Shown in pieces: positions 7,580 through 16,225 of a DNA stretch of 64,000 nucleotides (positions are counted from its first letter, which is position 1; each line of letters begins with the position of its first letter). The stretch lies in the NCBI RefSeq assembly GCF_900109705.1, contig NZ_FOAI01000003.1, positions 248,001 through 312,000 of the forward strand, written 5' to 3'. The DNA comes from Roseivivax marinus. GTDB lineage: Bacteria > Pseudomonadota > Alphaproteobacteria > Rhodobacterales > Rhodobacteraceae. A model generated the notes under the pieces. The model worked only from the letters and a program-made list of their open reading frames with translations. It did not search any database and was not told the DNA's origin. Position numbers and translations under genes: made by a program.

Positions 7580-8566
7580 ATGAGCGGACTTCTCGCACTA
7601 CTCGACGACGTGGCGGCCATCGCCAAGGTCGCAGCGGCATCTGTGGACGACGTGGCGGCGGGGGCGGTCAAGGCCAGCTCCAAGGCCGCGGGCGCCATGA
7701 TCGACGACGCGGCGGTGACGCCGAAATACGTGACCGGCTTCCCTCCGGCGCGCGAGCTGCCGATCATCGCCAAGATCGCGCGCGGCTCGCTGTTCAACAA
7801 GATGGTCTTCCTGCTGCCCGTCGGGCTGGCGCTCTCGGCCTTCGCGCCGTGGGCGATCCCGCCGCTTCTGATGCTGGGCGGGGCATACCTCTGTTTCGAG
7901 GGCGCCGAGAAGCTGCACCACGCGTTCTTTCACAAGGAAGATCACAAGCCCGATCCCGAGAAGCAGGCGCTCAGCGACCAGCACCTGGAAGAGCAGAAGG
8001 TGCAGGGCGCGATCAAGACGGACTTCATCCTCTCGGCCGAGATCATGACCATCGCCCTGTCCGCGATCCCCGAGCAGGGATTCTGGATGGAAGCGGGCAC
8101 ATTGGCGGCGGTGGCGGTGCTCATCACCGTGGCGATCTACGGCTCCGTCGCGCTTCTGGTGAAGATGGACGACATCGGCCTGTGGCTGGCCGAGAACGGT
8201 GCGACCGGGGTCGGGCGCGGTCTGGGGCGCGGGATCGTGAAGGCCATGCCCATCGTGATGAAGATCCTCTCGGTGGTCGGCACCGCGGCGATGCTGTGGG
8301 TGGGTGGTCAGATCATCGTCCACGGGCTCGCACAGCTCGGCTGGCACGCGCCCGAAGAGATCGTGCACCAGATCGCGGTGTCGGTGGCGCATGGCTTCCC
8401 GGAGGGTCTGCACGGCGCGGTAGAGTGGATCGTGACCGCCACCTGCGACGGCATCCTCGGCGTGGCGCTGGGGTTCGCCCTGATCCCGCTCGCCAGCAAG
8501 GTTATCGGCCCGCTCTGGACATCGGTCTTCGGGGGCAAGAAAGCCGCCGACAGCGGCGGTCACTGA
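7580..8566 (+). CDS. DUF808 (YedI-like) membrane protein
   Basis: Protein of 328 residues. Residues 1-60 are Ala-rich and soluble (LLALLDDVAAIAKVAAASVDD, VTPKYVTGFPPARELP), the hallmark start of DUF808/YedI proteins. They are followed by several membrane helices (about 73-105, 150-190, 225-260, 295-315) and a soluble loop rich in His and Lys (KLHHAFFHKEDHK). Function in the family is unknown. The ATG is preceded by an AGGAGGGGCAGG ribosome-binding stretch. It is downstream of and close to the DoxX gene. Confidence 0.8.
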   Translation: MSGLLALLDDVAAIAKVAAASVDDVAAGAVKASSKAAGAMIDDAAVTPKYVTGFPPARELPIIAKIARGSLFNKMVFLLPVGLALSAFAPWAIPPLLMLGGAYLCFEGAEKLHHAFFHKEDHKPDPEKQALSDQHLEEQKVQGAIKTDFILSAEIMTIALSAIPEQGFWMEAGTLAAVAVLITVAIYGSVALLVKMDDIGLWLAENGATGVGRGLGRGIVKAMPIVMKILSVVGTAAMLWVGGQIIVHGLAQLGWHAPEEIVHQIAVSVAHGFPEGLHGAVEWIVTATCDGILGVALGFALIPLASKVIGPLWTSVFGGKKAADSGGH

Positions 8567-8622
8567 GGTAGGGACGTCCAGCTTGCGATCAGAGCCGAGC
8601 AAAGCGTCTGATCGAAACGCGA

Positions 8623-8649
8623 AAGGCCCCGCCGAGGTGGCGAGGCCTT
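8623..8649 (-). terminator. Rho-independent-like terminator after the PQQ dehydrogenase gene
   Basis: An 11-base stem (8623-8633 with 8639-8649) has a 5-base loop and one G-T wobble on the minus strand. It lies 31 bases after the minus-strand stop and is followed on that strand by TTTCGCGTTTC. It also faces the convergent DUF808 gene and may act on both strands. Confidence 0.6.
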
Positions 8650-8680
8650 GTCACGTCCGGGGCCGGCGTCCGGCCAGCGG

Positions 8681-9883
8681 TCAGCTCGACTCTGCAGGTG
8701 TGATCTTCACCAGTCGGCCGTCTTCGTAATCGGTGATCGCCAGGAGGCCACCGTCGCTGTCGACCTCCACGTCCCGGACGCGGCCGAGGTCCATGTGCAT
8801 CCGCTCTTCCTCGGTCACCCGGTCGTTTTCCAGCGACAGGCGCACGATGCCGCCGGGATAGAGCGAGCCGATCAGCAGATCGCCCTGCCAGTCGGAGAAC
8901 GCGCTGCCGTCGTATGATAGCATTCCGCCGGGCGCGATCACCGGGTCCCAGTAATAGACCGGCTGTTCCATGCCCTCGCGCACGGCTTCGCCCGAGCCGA
9001 TGTCGCCGCCGCCGTATCGGATGCCGTAGGAGATCACGGGCCATCCGTAGTTCAGACCCGGCTCCACCATGTTCAGCTCGTCGCCGCCGCGGGGGCCGTG
9101 CTCGATCGTCCAGAGCTGGCCGTCGCGCATGGTCGCTCCCTGCACGTTGCGGTGCCCGTAGCTCCAGATCGTGTCGATGGCGTCTTCCTGCCCGGCGAAC
9201 GGGTTGCCCTCCGGCGTCTCGCCTTCGGGCGTCACGCGCACGACCTTGCCGTAGGTCTTGTCGAGGTCCTGCGCGTAGACGCGGGTGCGGTCCGAGGAAT
9301 GCTCGCCCGTGGTGACGTAGACATGGCCTTCGCCGTCGAAGACCACCCGGCTGCCGTAGTGCTTGGTGACCGACGAGCCCGGTTCCTGCACGAAGATGTC
9401 TGTGAGGTTCTCGAGCGCTGTCATGTCCTCGGACAGCGTCGCATATGCTGCCGCGGTGGCCGAGAGGCCATCGTCCACCGGCTTGGCGTAGGACAGGTAG
9501 ATGCGGCGACTCTCGGCGAAATCGGGGGCGAGCGCCACGTCGAGAAGCCCGCCCTGTCCCTGCGCGACGACCTCCGGCGCGCCCGAGATCGGCTCGGACA
9601 GGGTGCCGTCTCGGGCGACCACGCGCAGTCGTCCGGGGCGTTCGGTGACGAGGTAGCCCGCGTCGTCGGGCAGAACCTCGATCCCCCAGGGGTGGACGAG
9701 GCCGTCGGCCAGCGTCTCGACGGTCATCGACACGTCGCTGTCAACAAGGGGAGCGCGGGTCTGGTTGTCGAAGGCCGGTTCGAAATCGGCGTTCTTTGTG
9801 CCGCGCTCGAATGTCTGGGCTTGGGCGCAGGCGGCGGCGGACAGCGCCGCGACGCCGGCCATCAGGATCGCTCTGGATCGCAT
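8681..9883 (-). CDS. PQQ-dependent aldose sugar dehydrogenase (periplasmic)
   Basis: Protein of 400 residues with a signal peptide ending near ACAQAQ. It has the Asd/soluble-GDH beta-propeller signatures: LVHPWGIEVLPD, GQGGLLDVALAPDF, the SYGHRNVQG and EHGPRGGDELN motifs, LNYGWP, and the late GGMLSYDG. Enzymes of this family oxidise aldose sugars in the periplasm with PQQ and calcium and pass electrons to the respiratory chain. The ATG at 9883 was chosen because it opens directly into the signal peptide. It stands alone between a terminator and the sulfotransferase-like gene. PQQ synthesis genes are not in this window. Confidence 0.86.
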   Translation of the reverse strand: MRSRAILMAGVAALSAAACAQAQTFERGTKNADFEPAFDNQTRAPLVDSDVSMTVETLADGLVHPWGIEVLPDDAGYLVTERPGRLRVVARDGTLSEPISGAPEVVAQGQGGLLDVALAPDFAESRRIYLSYAKPVDDGLSATAAAYATLSEDMTALENLTDIFVQEPGSSVTKHYGSRVVFDGEGHVYVTTGEHSSDRTRVYAQDLDKTYGKVVRVTPEGETPEGNPFAGQEDAIDTIWSYGHRNVQGATMRDGQLWTIEHGPRGGDELNMVEPGLNYGWPVISYGIRYGGGDIGSGEAVREGMEQPVYYWDPVIAPGGMLSYDGSAFSDWQGDLLIGSLYPGGIVRLSLENDRVTEEERMHMDLGRVRDVEVDSDGGLLAITDYEDGRLVKITPAESS

Positions 9884-9976
9884 GGTGGTCTCCCTCTGGA
9901 TGTGCTGAGGGAGAGGTAGGGCGCACCCCGGCCTGTCGATCACATGGTCGTCAGGCCGGGGTGGACCGAGCGGGGG

Positions 9977-10795
9977 TCAGACCTCGGAGAGGCTGACGAA
10001 CTCCATGCCGGGTTTGGCCTCGGTCAGCTTGTAGCCGCGCTTGGACAGCTGCGCGCCGATGCCCTCGATGTCGCCGTCGAGGCCGAAGGTTTCGGCAAGG
10101 TCGCGCACGAAGGCCACGGGCCGGCGGCGCACGATGTCCATGTCGGCGATCAGCGCGGGCACGCCGCGGTCCGCCAGCAGGAACTGCAACGCCGGCACCC
10201 AGGCGAGAGAAGAGTGCACCAGGCGTTCGAGACCGCCGTAATCGGTCTCGGACCGTTGCGCGACCGACTTCGCTGTGCCGATGGGGTTGCGCACGCACAG
10301 CAGCACCACCGGGTTGCGCAGGGTCGATGTCAGCTCGGGCAGGTGATCGACCGCGTGGGGAATCTTGAAGCCCCAGCGGTCATATCTGGCGTTGCGCTCT
10401 TCGACGATCCGGCAAAAGTCGGCGCGGTCGGCCAGCGGGCCGCGCATGAGCTCTTTCGAGGGCATGGCCTGGCGCAGGTCCACGTCCTCGAAGTTGTGCT
10501 TCTGAAGCCGCTCACCCAGGAACATGTCCAGCTCGAACAGCGCGTGGGCCGCTGCCGAGGTCATCCCGCGCGCGGCGCCGCAGACGATCAGCGTTTCCGA
10601 ACCGCGGCGTTCCTCGATCAGGTCGGGCCGGACCGTCATCAGCGTGCGTTGAAAGGCGAAGCTGCCTTCGCCCGCGCCGCCGGTGGGCGCCACGAGCTTG
10701 TAGCGCGACGTGTCCGGCGGCGACAGCCGGCGCTTCGCGCCGCGCAGGCGCGACACGATCCGCGAGGGCAGGGACGGGGAGGCGTTCCGGCTCAC
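9977..10795 (-). CDS. Sulfotransferase-like P-loop protein of unknown substrate
   Basis: Protein of 272 residues starting at a GTG that overlaps the transketolase stop by four bases (GTGA). After a basic N-terminus there is a beta-strand plus loop, [12 protein letters not shown] (about 75-86), where sulfotransferases bind PAPS. Later [20 protein letters not shown] resembles the second (3'-phosphate) motif with Arg-Asn-Pro. No secretion signal is evident. It could transfer sulfate to a polysaccharide, lipid or small molecule, or be a degenerate P-loop protein. Translational coupling to transketolase is notable because no metabolic link is obvious. Confidence 0.5.
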   Translation of the reverse strand: MSRNASPSLPSRIVSRLRGAKRRLSPPDTSRYKLVAPTGGAGEGSFAFQRTLMTVRPDLIEERRGSETLIVCGAARGMTSAAAHALFELDMFLGERLQKHNFEDVDLRQAMPSKELMRGPLADRADFCRIVEERNARYDRWGFKIPHAVDHLPELTSTLRNPVVLLCVRNPIGTAKSVAQRSETDYGGLERLVHSSLAWVPALQFLLADRGVPALIADMDIVRRRPVAFVRDLAETFGLDGDIEGIGAQLSKRGYKLTEAKPGMEFVSLSEV

Positions 10796-12810
10796 AGCAG
10801 GGCCTTCACGCGTCCCGCCACGGCTTCGGCGGTGATGCCGAAGTGCTCGAAGAGGACCTCGGCGGGAGCGGAGGCACCGAAGCCCTCCATGCCGACGAAA
10901 CCGGACTTCTGCGCGCGGCCGCGCTCGCCACACAGCCAGCGGTCCCAGCCCATGCGCGCCGCGGCCTCGACCGCCACGCGGACGGGGCCGCCGGGCAGCA
11001 CCCGCTTGCGGTAGGCCTCGTCCTGCTCCTCGAAGAGCTCCCAGCAGGGCATCGAGACGACGCGGGTGCCGATGCCCTCGGCTTGCAGCATCTCTCGCGC
11101 CGACAGCGCCAGCGACACTTCTGAGCCGGTGGCGAGCAGGATCGCCTGCCGTTTGCCCTCGGCCTCGGCAAGGACGTATGCGCCCTGCGCGGTGAGGTTC
11201 CGGGTCTTGTGGTCGGTGCGAACGGTCGGGAGGCCCTGGCGGGTCAGCGACAGCACCGACGGGCGGCTCGACTGGGTCAGCGCCAGCTCCCACGCCTCGG
11301 CGGTCTCGATGGTGTCGGCGGGGCGGAACACCAGAGTGTTCGGCGTCGCGCGGCTGATCGCGAGGTGCTCGACCGGCTGGTGGGTCGGGCCGTCCTCGCC
11401 GAGACCGATGCTGTCATGGGTCATCACGAACACGGTCGGCACCTTCTGGAGCGCGGCAAGGCGCATGGCGGGCCGGGCATAGTCGGTGAAACACATGAAC
11501 GTGCCGCCGTAGGGCCGGATGCCGCCGTGCAGCGCCATGCCGTTCATCGCGGCGGCCATGCCGTGCTCGCGGATGCCGTAGTAGACGTAGCGGCCCTTGC
11601 GGTCCTCGATGTCGAACACCCCGAGATCGGGCGTCTTGGTGTTGTTCGACCCCGTCAGGTCCGCCGAGCCTCCGATGGTTTCGGGCAGGATCGGGTTCAG
11701 CACCTCGAGCACGTTTTCGGATGCCTTGCGGGTGGCGACCTTGGGGGCGCTTTCAGAGGTCTGCTTCTTCAGCGCCTTGATCGTCGCCGACAGCTTCTTG
11801 GGCGTGCTGCCCTCGAGCGTGCGGCGGAACTCGGCCTGCCGCGAAGCCGAGGCGGCGGAAAGCCGCTCCTGCCATGCCGAGTGCTCCCCGGCGCCGCGCT
11901 TGCCCCAGCCTTCCCAGGCCGACTTCACGTCGTCGGGCACCTCGAACGGGCCGGAGGTCCAGCCGTAGAGCTCCTTGGCGTCGATCAGCTGCTGACCGTC
12001 GGTCAGCGCGCCGTGGCCCTTGGACGTGTCCTGCGCCGCGTGACCGAGCGCGATGTGCGTCGCACAGGCGATCATCGACGGGCGCGGATCGGCCTTGGCC
12101 GCCGCGATCGCCGCGTCGATGGCCTCGGGGTCGTGGCCGTCGATCTCCTGCACGTGCCAGCCGGCAGCCTCGAAGCGCTTGGGCTGATCGGTGCGGTCCG
12201 CGATGTCGACCTTGCCGTCGATGGTGATCTGGTTGTTGTCCCAGAAGACCACCAGCTTGCCGAGCTGCTGGCGTCCGGCCAGCGTGATCGCCTCCTGGCT
12301 CACGCCCTCCATCAGGCAGCCGTCACCGGCGATGACGTAGGTGTTGTGATCCACCAGCTTCTTGCCGAAGCGCGCGCGCAGCGACTCCTCGGCGATGGCG
12401 AAGCCCACCGACATGGCAAGGCCCTGGCCCAGGGGGCCGGTCGTGGTCTCGATCCCGCGGGCGAGGAAGTTCTCGGGGTGACCCGCCGTCCGGGAGCCGA
12501 GTTGCCGGAAGTTCTTGATCTCGTCGAGGGTGATCTCGGGATCGCCGGTGAGGTAGAGCAGCGAATAGATCAGCATCGACCCGTGGCCCGCCGACAGGAT
12601 GAACCGGTCCCGGTCGGGCCAGTCCGGTGCGCTCGCGTCGTATTTCAGGTGCTTGGAATAGAGCACGGTCGCCACGTCGGCCATGCCCATGGGCATTCCG
12701 GAATGGCCCGAATTGGCCGCGGCCACGGCGTCGAGCGTCAGGGTCCGGATCGCCGCGGCGGCCATCCAGTGATCGGGATTGCGGGTGCGAAGCGTCTCGA
12801 TATCCACCAA
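10792..12810 (-). CDS. tkt: Transketolase
   Basis: Protein of about 672 residues with the full family layout: N-terminal [14 protein letters not shown], the thiamine diphosphate/Mg motif [13 protein letters not shown], central pyrimidine domain with [13 protein letters not shown] and [16 protein letters not shown], and a C-terminal domain. It moves two-carbon units between sugar phosphates in the pentose phosphate pathway, and in the Calvin cycle if one is present. The start is either the TTG used here or the GTG one codon later (12807); an AAGGA stretch sits 7 or 10 bases upstream respectively. Its stop overlaps the sulfotransferase-like gene. Confidence 0.95.
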   Translation of the reverse strand: MVDIETLRTRNPDHWMAAAAIRTLTLDAVAAANSGHSGMPMGMADVATVLYSKHLKYDASAPDWPDRDRFILSAGHGSMLIYSLLYLTGDPEITLDEIKNFRQLGSRTAGHPENFLARGIETTTGPLGQGLAMSVGFAIAEESLRARFGKKLVDHNTYVIAGDGCLMEGVSQEAITLAGRQQLGKLVVFWDNNQITIDGKVDIADRTDQPKRFEAAGWHVQEIDGHDPEAIDAAIAAAKADPRPSMIACATHIALGHAAQDTSKGHGALTDGQQLIDAKELYGWTSGPFEVPDDVKSAWEGWGKRGAGEHSAWQERLSAASASRQAEFRRTLEGSTPKKLSATIKALKKQTSESAPKVATRKASENVLEVLNPILPETIGGSADLTGSNNTKTPDLGVFDIEDRKGRYVYYGIREHGMAAAMNGMALHGGIRPYGGTFMCFTDYARPAMRLAALQKVPTVFVMTHDSIGLGEDGPTHQPVEHLAISRATPNTLVFRPADTIETAEAWELALTQSSRPSVLSLTRQGLPTVRTDHKTRNLTAQGAYVLAEAEGKRQAILLATGSEVSLALSAREMLQAEGIGTRVVSMPCWELFEEQDEAYRKRVLPGGPVRVAVEAAARMGWDRWLCGERGRAQKSGFVGMEGFGASAPAEVLFEHFGITAEAVAGRVKALL

Positions 12811-12894
12811 GGGGTCGTCCTTTGCGCGAAGGTGCGGGCGTTGCTCCCGCTCTTACCAAGCCGGGGCCGAAGATCAAGCGTGCGCCTTAATGCC

Positions 12895-12923
12895 TTGACA
12901 GCCCACGGCGGACTGACTTGCAT
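12895..12923 (+). promoter_or_regulatory. Candidate sigma-70-type promoter of the coiled-coil/zapA operon
   Basis: A consensus TTGACA (12895-12900) is followed after exactly 17 bases by TTGCAT (12918-12923), a weak -10. It lies about 118 bases upstream of the first gene on the plus strand, opposite the transketolase start. Transcription from here would leave a GC-rich leader of about 110 bases. Confidence 0.4.
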
Positions 12924-13041
12924 CGGACCACGCTGCCGGGCCATGCCGCAGGGGCGCGATTCGAGCGCCGCCCCGCCATGACGCGTCGGGTGGCGTTCGG
13001 CGAAAGAACGGCCGCCACGGCGGGCAGAAGGGACTGGACCG

Positions 13042-13581
13042 ATGACCGACATCGACGCTTTGCACAGCCGGATCGGCACCGCGCTCGAGCGGATATCGCG
13101 GGGTGTCGAGGCGCTCGACCGCCCGCAGACCGCGCCGGAGGCGGCCCCGGAGCCTGAGGCGCCGGCCGCGGATACCGGCGAGATCGCCCGCCTGACCGAG
13201 GCGCTTGAAGAAGAGCGGCTCGCCAACGCGCAGCTCGAAGAGCGTGTGCGCGGCATCCGCGACAAGCAGGAGCGACAGGTGGCCGAGCTGCGCGAGCAGG
13301 TCGCGGCGAGCCGCGAGGCTTTGTCCCAGCTTGATGCCGAGCTTGGCCGACTTCGGCGCGCCAACGACCAGCTGCGCGCCACCAACGAGGAACTGACCGG
13401 CGCGCTGGCCGAGCAGATCGGCGAGCCGCATCTCGTCAACAAGGCGATGCTGGCCGAACTGGAAAGCATTCGCGCCGCGCGCGCCGCCGACCTCGCCGAG
13501 AATGCCGCGCTGATTGCCGCGCTCGAGCCGCTCCTGACCGAGGCCGAGGATCGCCGCCAGACCGAAGAGGAGGGCGCCTGA
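13042..13581 (+). CDS. Coiled-coil protein upstream of zapA
   Basis: Protein of 179 residues. Residues 1-25 form a short helix (DALHSRIGTALERISRGVEAL), followed by a Pro/Ala/Glu linker and a long coiled coil (about 48-130) rich in Glu, Leu and Arg heptads. A C-terminal helix pair carries EPHLVNKAMLAELESIRAARAAD. No enzymatic motif is present. Its stop shares one base with the zapA start (TGATG), so it is translationally coupled to ZapA and is probably a division-associated partner, comparable in style to ZapB. The role is inferred from context. Confidence 0.75.
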   Translation: MTDIDALHSRIGTALERISRGVEALDRPQTAPEAAPEPEAPAADTGEIARLTEALEEERLANAQLEERVRGIRDKQERQVAELREQVAASREALSQLDAELGRLRRANDQLRATNEELTGALAEQIGEPHLVNKAMLAELESIRAARAADLAENAALIAALEPLLTEAEDRRQTEEEGA

Positions 13582-13985
13582 TGCCCGAAGTCGACGTCAA
13601 TATCGGGGGCCGCACCTTCGCCGTCGCCTGCCAGGAGGGCGAGGAGGAGTTCCTGCTCTCCGCCGCTGCCATGCTCGACACCGAGGCTTCGGTTCTCGTG
13701 GACCAAATGGGACGGGTGCCCGAGGCGCGGATGCTGTTGATGGCGGGGCTGATGCTGGCCGACAAGACCGCCGGTCTCGAGGACCGCGCCAAGGCCGCCG
13801 AGGCCCGGGAGGCCGCGCTTCTGGACGAGATCGCGCGGCTTCAGAACGCGCCCTCTCCCGAGGCGCCCGAACCCGAACGCATCGAGGTGCCAGTCCTGCC
13901 CGCAGGCGTTGCCGATACCATGGCCGAGCTTGCCGCCCGCGCCGAGGCACTGGCCGAAGAGGTCGAGGAAAAGGCCGGGAAATGA
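13581..13985 (+). CDS. zapA: Cell division protein ZapA
   Basis: Protein of 134 residues. The N-terminus PEVDVNIGGRTFAVACQEGEEEFL is the ZapA head domain, followed by the helical segment with LMAGLMLADKTAGLEDRAKAAE. ZapA binds and bundles FtsZ at midcell. The C-terminal 50 residues are an extra acidic coiled-coil tail, longer than in E. coli ZapA but usual in alphaproteobacteria. It is coupled on both sides by overlaps: TGATG with the coiled-coil gene and ATGA with the MliC-like gene. Confidence 0.88.
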   Translation: MPEVDVNIGGRTFAVACQEGEEEFLLSAAAMLDTEASVLVDQMGRVPEARMLLMAGLMLADKTAGLEDRAKAAEAREAALLDEIARLQNAPSPEAPEPERIEVPVLPAGVADTMAELAARAEALAEEVEEKAGK

Positions 13986-14326
13986 GGGTCTTGGCTGGCT
14001 CCGCGGCGGCGCTTTGCCTGCTCGCGGCAGAGCCGGCCGTGGCTCGGGACTGGCAATCCGCGCGCTATGCCTGCGAGCGCGGCGTCGAGATCCCCGTGGT
14101 CTACGTGAATGGCGTGGAGCCGGCGATTGCGATCCTGTCGGTGGAAGGCGCGCTTGTCACGCTGGAGGTCGAACGCAGCGGGTCCGGCGCGCGCTACGGA
14201 TGGCCGTCGGACGGCTCGCACTACATCTGGTGGAGCAAGGGCGACACCGCACAGCTTTTCTGGCGCGACGGTGCGACCGGCGAGGAGACGGTGATCTACT
14301 CGGATTGCAAGGAAAAGCAGGGGTGA
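13982..14326 (+). CDS. MliC-like periplasmic (lysozyme-inhibitor fold) protein
   Basis: Protein of 114 residues with a signal peptide (about 1-22, ending PAVA). The mature domain starts ARYACERG and continues with beta strands (IPVVYVNG, ALVTLEVERSGSGARYGW, SHYIWWSKGDTAQLFWRD), ending in a Cys near the C-terminus that could pair with the first. This is the MliC/C-type lysozyme inhibitor arrangement. Such proteins protect peptidoglycan from lysozyme in the periplasm. The start overlaps the zapA stop by four bases (ATGA), an unexpected partner for a division gene. Confidence 0.7.
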   Translation: MRVLAGSAAALCLLAAEPAVARDWQSARYACERGVEIPVVYVNGVEPAIAILSVEGALVTLEVERSGSGARYGWPSDGSHYIWWSKGDTAQLFWRDGATGEETVIYSDCKEKQG

Positions 14327-14410
14327 GGGTAGAGGTGGGGCCGCGTTGCGGACCGCCGCCGTCGATGCCGGTCCGGCGCACCGTGCATGCGGAACGCCGT
14401 AAAACCGCGA

Positions 14411-14440
14411 CGTCGCGCGCGCCCGAGGGGCCGCGCGACG
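14411..14440 (-). terminator. Terminator after grxD
   Basis: Perfect 9-bp stem CGTCGCGCG/CGCGCGACG with a 12-base loop. On the minus strand it follows the grxD stop by 10 bases, with GGTTTT a few bases beyond the stem. It also separates grxD from the convergent MliC-like gene. Confidence 0.55.
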
Positions 14441-14450
14441 CAGGGACGTC

Positions 14451-14819
14451 TCAGCCGTTGGCCTGACGGATCTTGTCGGCCGCGTCCTTGTCGAAGGTCA
14501 CGCCGTTCTGCTCGAACAGCTGGTCCAACTCGCCCGAGAGCGTCATCTCGGTGATGATGTCGCAGCCACCGACGAATTCGCCCTTCACATAGAGCTGCGG
14601 GATCGTCGGCCAGTCGGAATAATCCTTGATGCCCTGGCGGATGCCGTCGTCGGACAGCACGTTCACGTCGGCATATTCCACGCCCATGTAGTTCAGGACG
14701 CCCGCGACGCGGCTGGAGAACCCGCACTGCGGCATGGTCTTGGTGCCCTTCATGAAGAGCACCACGTCGTTGGCCTTCACGGTTTCTTCGATCTGGGTCT
14801 GTGCGTCGGTGGTGGTCAT
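14451..14819 (-). CDS. grxD: Monothiol glutaredoxin, CGFS type
   Basis: Protein of 122 residues with the CGFS active site (Cys32-Ser35) preceded by FMKGTK, the [16 protein letters not shown] glutathione-binding segment and GCDII. CGFS glutaredoxins carry and deliver 2Fe-2S clusters and work with BolA proteins. The bolA gene lies just upstream in the same direction, separated by a 41-codon open frame, so the pair is likely one operon. The sequence is complete and of normal length, with an extra helical C-terminus of about 15 residues. Confidence 0.95.
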   Translation of the reverse strand: MTTTDAQTQIEETVKANDVVLFMKGTKTMPQCGFSSRVAGVLNYMGVEYADVNVLSDDGIRQGIKDYSDWPTIPQLYVKGEFVGGCDIITEMTLSGELDQLFEQNGVTFDKDAADKIRQANG

Positions 14820-14864
14820 GTCGTCAGAGCCTTTCTGAATGTCGAATCTGTCGCCGGGGCCGCG

Positions 14865-14990
14865 TCAGCGGCGCGACGATCGCGGTTGGCGGGCCGGGGC
14901 CGCGGCTGTCGCGCGCTCGGGCCGGGGCAGGGCGGCGGCAAGGCCCGCGATCCCGGCGAGACCTGCCGTCAGGACGAGAACCAAGCTCAT
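14865..14990 (-). CDS. Small one-helix membrane protein between bolA and grxD
   Basis: A 41-codon frame whose ATG overlaps the bolA stop (ATGA). It encodes a single hydrophobic helix (about residues 2-20, SLVLVLTAGLAGIAGLAAAL) followed by a basic, Ala/Arg-rich tail ending QPRSSRR, consistent with a short inner-membrane protein with a cytoplasmic tail. There is no clear ribosome-binding site apart from coupling to bolA. It is not recognised as a known family; it may be a real small protein or a chance frame in GC-rich DNA. Confidence 0.45.
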   Translation of the reverse strand: MSLVLVLTAGLAGIAGLAAALPRPERATAAAPARQPRSSRR

Positions 14991-15229
14991 TCCGGGACCT
15001 TCGTGGTCAAAGCAAGCGCGTGCAGCTCGCCCTGCGAGCCGTCCATCTTGCCCTCGAGCGCCGCGTAGACCGCACGCTGCTGCTGGACGCGGTTCTTCCC
15101 GCGGAAGCTCTCGTCGATGACCTCGGCGGCGTAGTGGTTCCCGTCGCCGGCAAGGTCGGTGATGGTGATCTTCGCGTCGGGAAAGGCGTCGCGGATGAGG
15201 GTCTCGATCTCTTGCGCCTCGATGGCCAT
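14987..15229 (-). CDS. BolA-family protein
   Basis: Protein of 80 residues, normal for the short BolA/IbaG class. It starts MAIEAQEIETLIRDAFPDA, has the central DGNHYAAEVIDESFRGKNRVQQQRAVYAAL fold signature with the conserved His, and ends with ELHALALTTKVPE. BolA proteins bind CGFS glutaredoxins through a shared 2Fe-2S cluster and take part in iron-sulfur trafficking. The ATG at 15229 fits the family start and has GGAGCAGC upstream; the frame is open for 20 more codons. grxD follows in the same operon. Confidence 0.92.
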   Translation of the reverse strand: MAIEAQEIETLIRDAFPDAKITITDLAGDGNHYAAEVIDESFRGKNRVQQQRAVYAALEGKMDGSQGELHALALTTKVPE

Positions 15230-15329
15230 GTAGTGCTGCTCCGTTCCGGTATTGTTGGGAAATGTAAGGAATGCGCGGGCCCCGCACAAGGGACCGGCGC
15301 GGGCCGGGCGGGCCGGTCGTAGGGTAGGC

Positions 15330-16139
15330 TCAGGCCGCGAGGTCGATCCAGAGCGGCACGTGATCCGACGGCTTCTCGCGGCCGCGTTCCTCGCGGTCGA
15401 TCCCCACGTCGCGCAGCAGATCCGCTGCCTCGGGCGTCAGCAGCGCGTGGTCGATGCGGATGCCGTTGTTCTTGTCCCACGCCCCCGCCTGGTAGTCCCA
15501 GAACGTGTAATGGCCGGGACCGCGATGCCGGGCGCGGAACGCCTCGGTGAAGCCCAGATTGAGGATGCGCCGGAACGCCATCCGCGTGTCCGGCAGGAAA
15601 AGCGCGTCCGTCTCCCACTGTGCAGGCTTGGCCGCGTCTTCGGCTTGCGGGATCACGTTGTAGTCACCGGCCAGAACCGCCGGCGCCTCGGCCGCCATCA
15701 GCGCCGCGGCGCGGGCGTGCAGACGGTCCATCCAGTCGAGCTTGTAGCCGTACTTGCCGGTCCGTTCCGGGCGCCCGCCCGCGTCGAACTCGACCGGGTT
15801 CCCGTTCGGCAGGTAGAGCCCGCAGAGCCGCACCGCGTGGGTTTCGCCCACCAGCGTGCCCTCGATCCAGCGGGCCTGTTCATCGCCGTCGTCGCCCGGC
15901 AGGCCACGCGTGACGTCCTCGAGCGGGCTGCGCGACAGGATCGCCACGCCGTTGAAGCCCTTCTGGCCGTGGGTCTCCACATTCCAGCCGCGATCCTCGA
16001 TCTCGGCGCGGGGGAAGGCCTCGTCGACGGACTTGATCTCCTGCAGCAGCACGGCGTCGGCCTCGGACCGGTCGAGCCAGTCCAGGAGCGTCGCGATCCG
16101 CGCCTTGACGCCGTTGATGTTGAAGGTCGCGATCTTCAT
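15330..16139 (-). CDS. xth: Exodeoxyribonuclease III (AP endonuclease)
   Basis: Protein of 269 residues with the whole exonuclease III pattern: start MKIATFNINGVKAR, metal-binding glutamate in LLQEIKS, LYLPNG, the GDYNVIP motif, the DYQAGAW segment and the terminal SDHVPLW catalytic pair. It cleaves DNA 5' to abasic sites and removes nucleotides from 3' ends in base excision repair. Length is normal and the start is unambiguous. It is transcribed alone; the AlgX-like gene follows upstream in the same direction after an 86-base gap. Confidence 0.93.
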   Translation of the reverse strand: MKIATFNINGVKARIATLLDWLDRSEADAVLLQEIKSVDEAFPRAEIEDRGWNVETHGQKGFNGVAILSRSPLEDVTRGLPGDDGDEQARWIEGTLVGETHAVRLCGLYLPNGNPVEFDAGGRPERTGKYGYKLDWMDRLHARAAALMAAEAPAVLAGDYNVIPQAEDAAKPAQWETDALFLPDTRMAFRRILNLGFTEAFRARHRGPGHYTFWDYQAGAWDKNNGIRIDHALLTPEAADLLRDVGIDREERGREKPSDHVPLWIDLAA

Positions 16140-16225
16140 GGGCGGGCCTTTCCGGGGCTGGGACGGGATGCGGGCGGCGGGTGCGCCCCGGTTCTAGGGC
16201 ACCCGCGCGCCGCCCGAAAGGGGCC

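Noticed and set aside
12811-13041. 6S RNA near zapA
   Set aside because: 6S RNA is usually downstream of zapA, and the gaps here show no convincing long hairpin with a central bubble; the gap after the MliC-like gene is only 124 bases.
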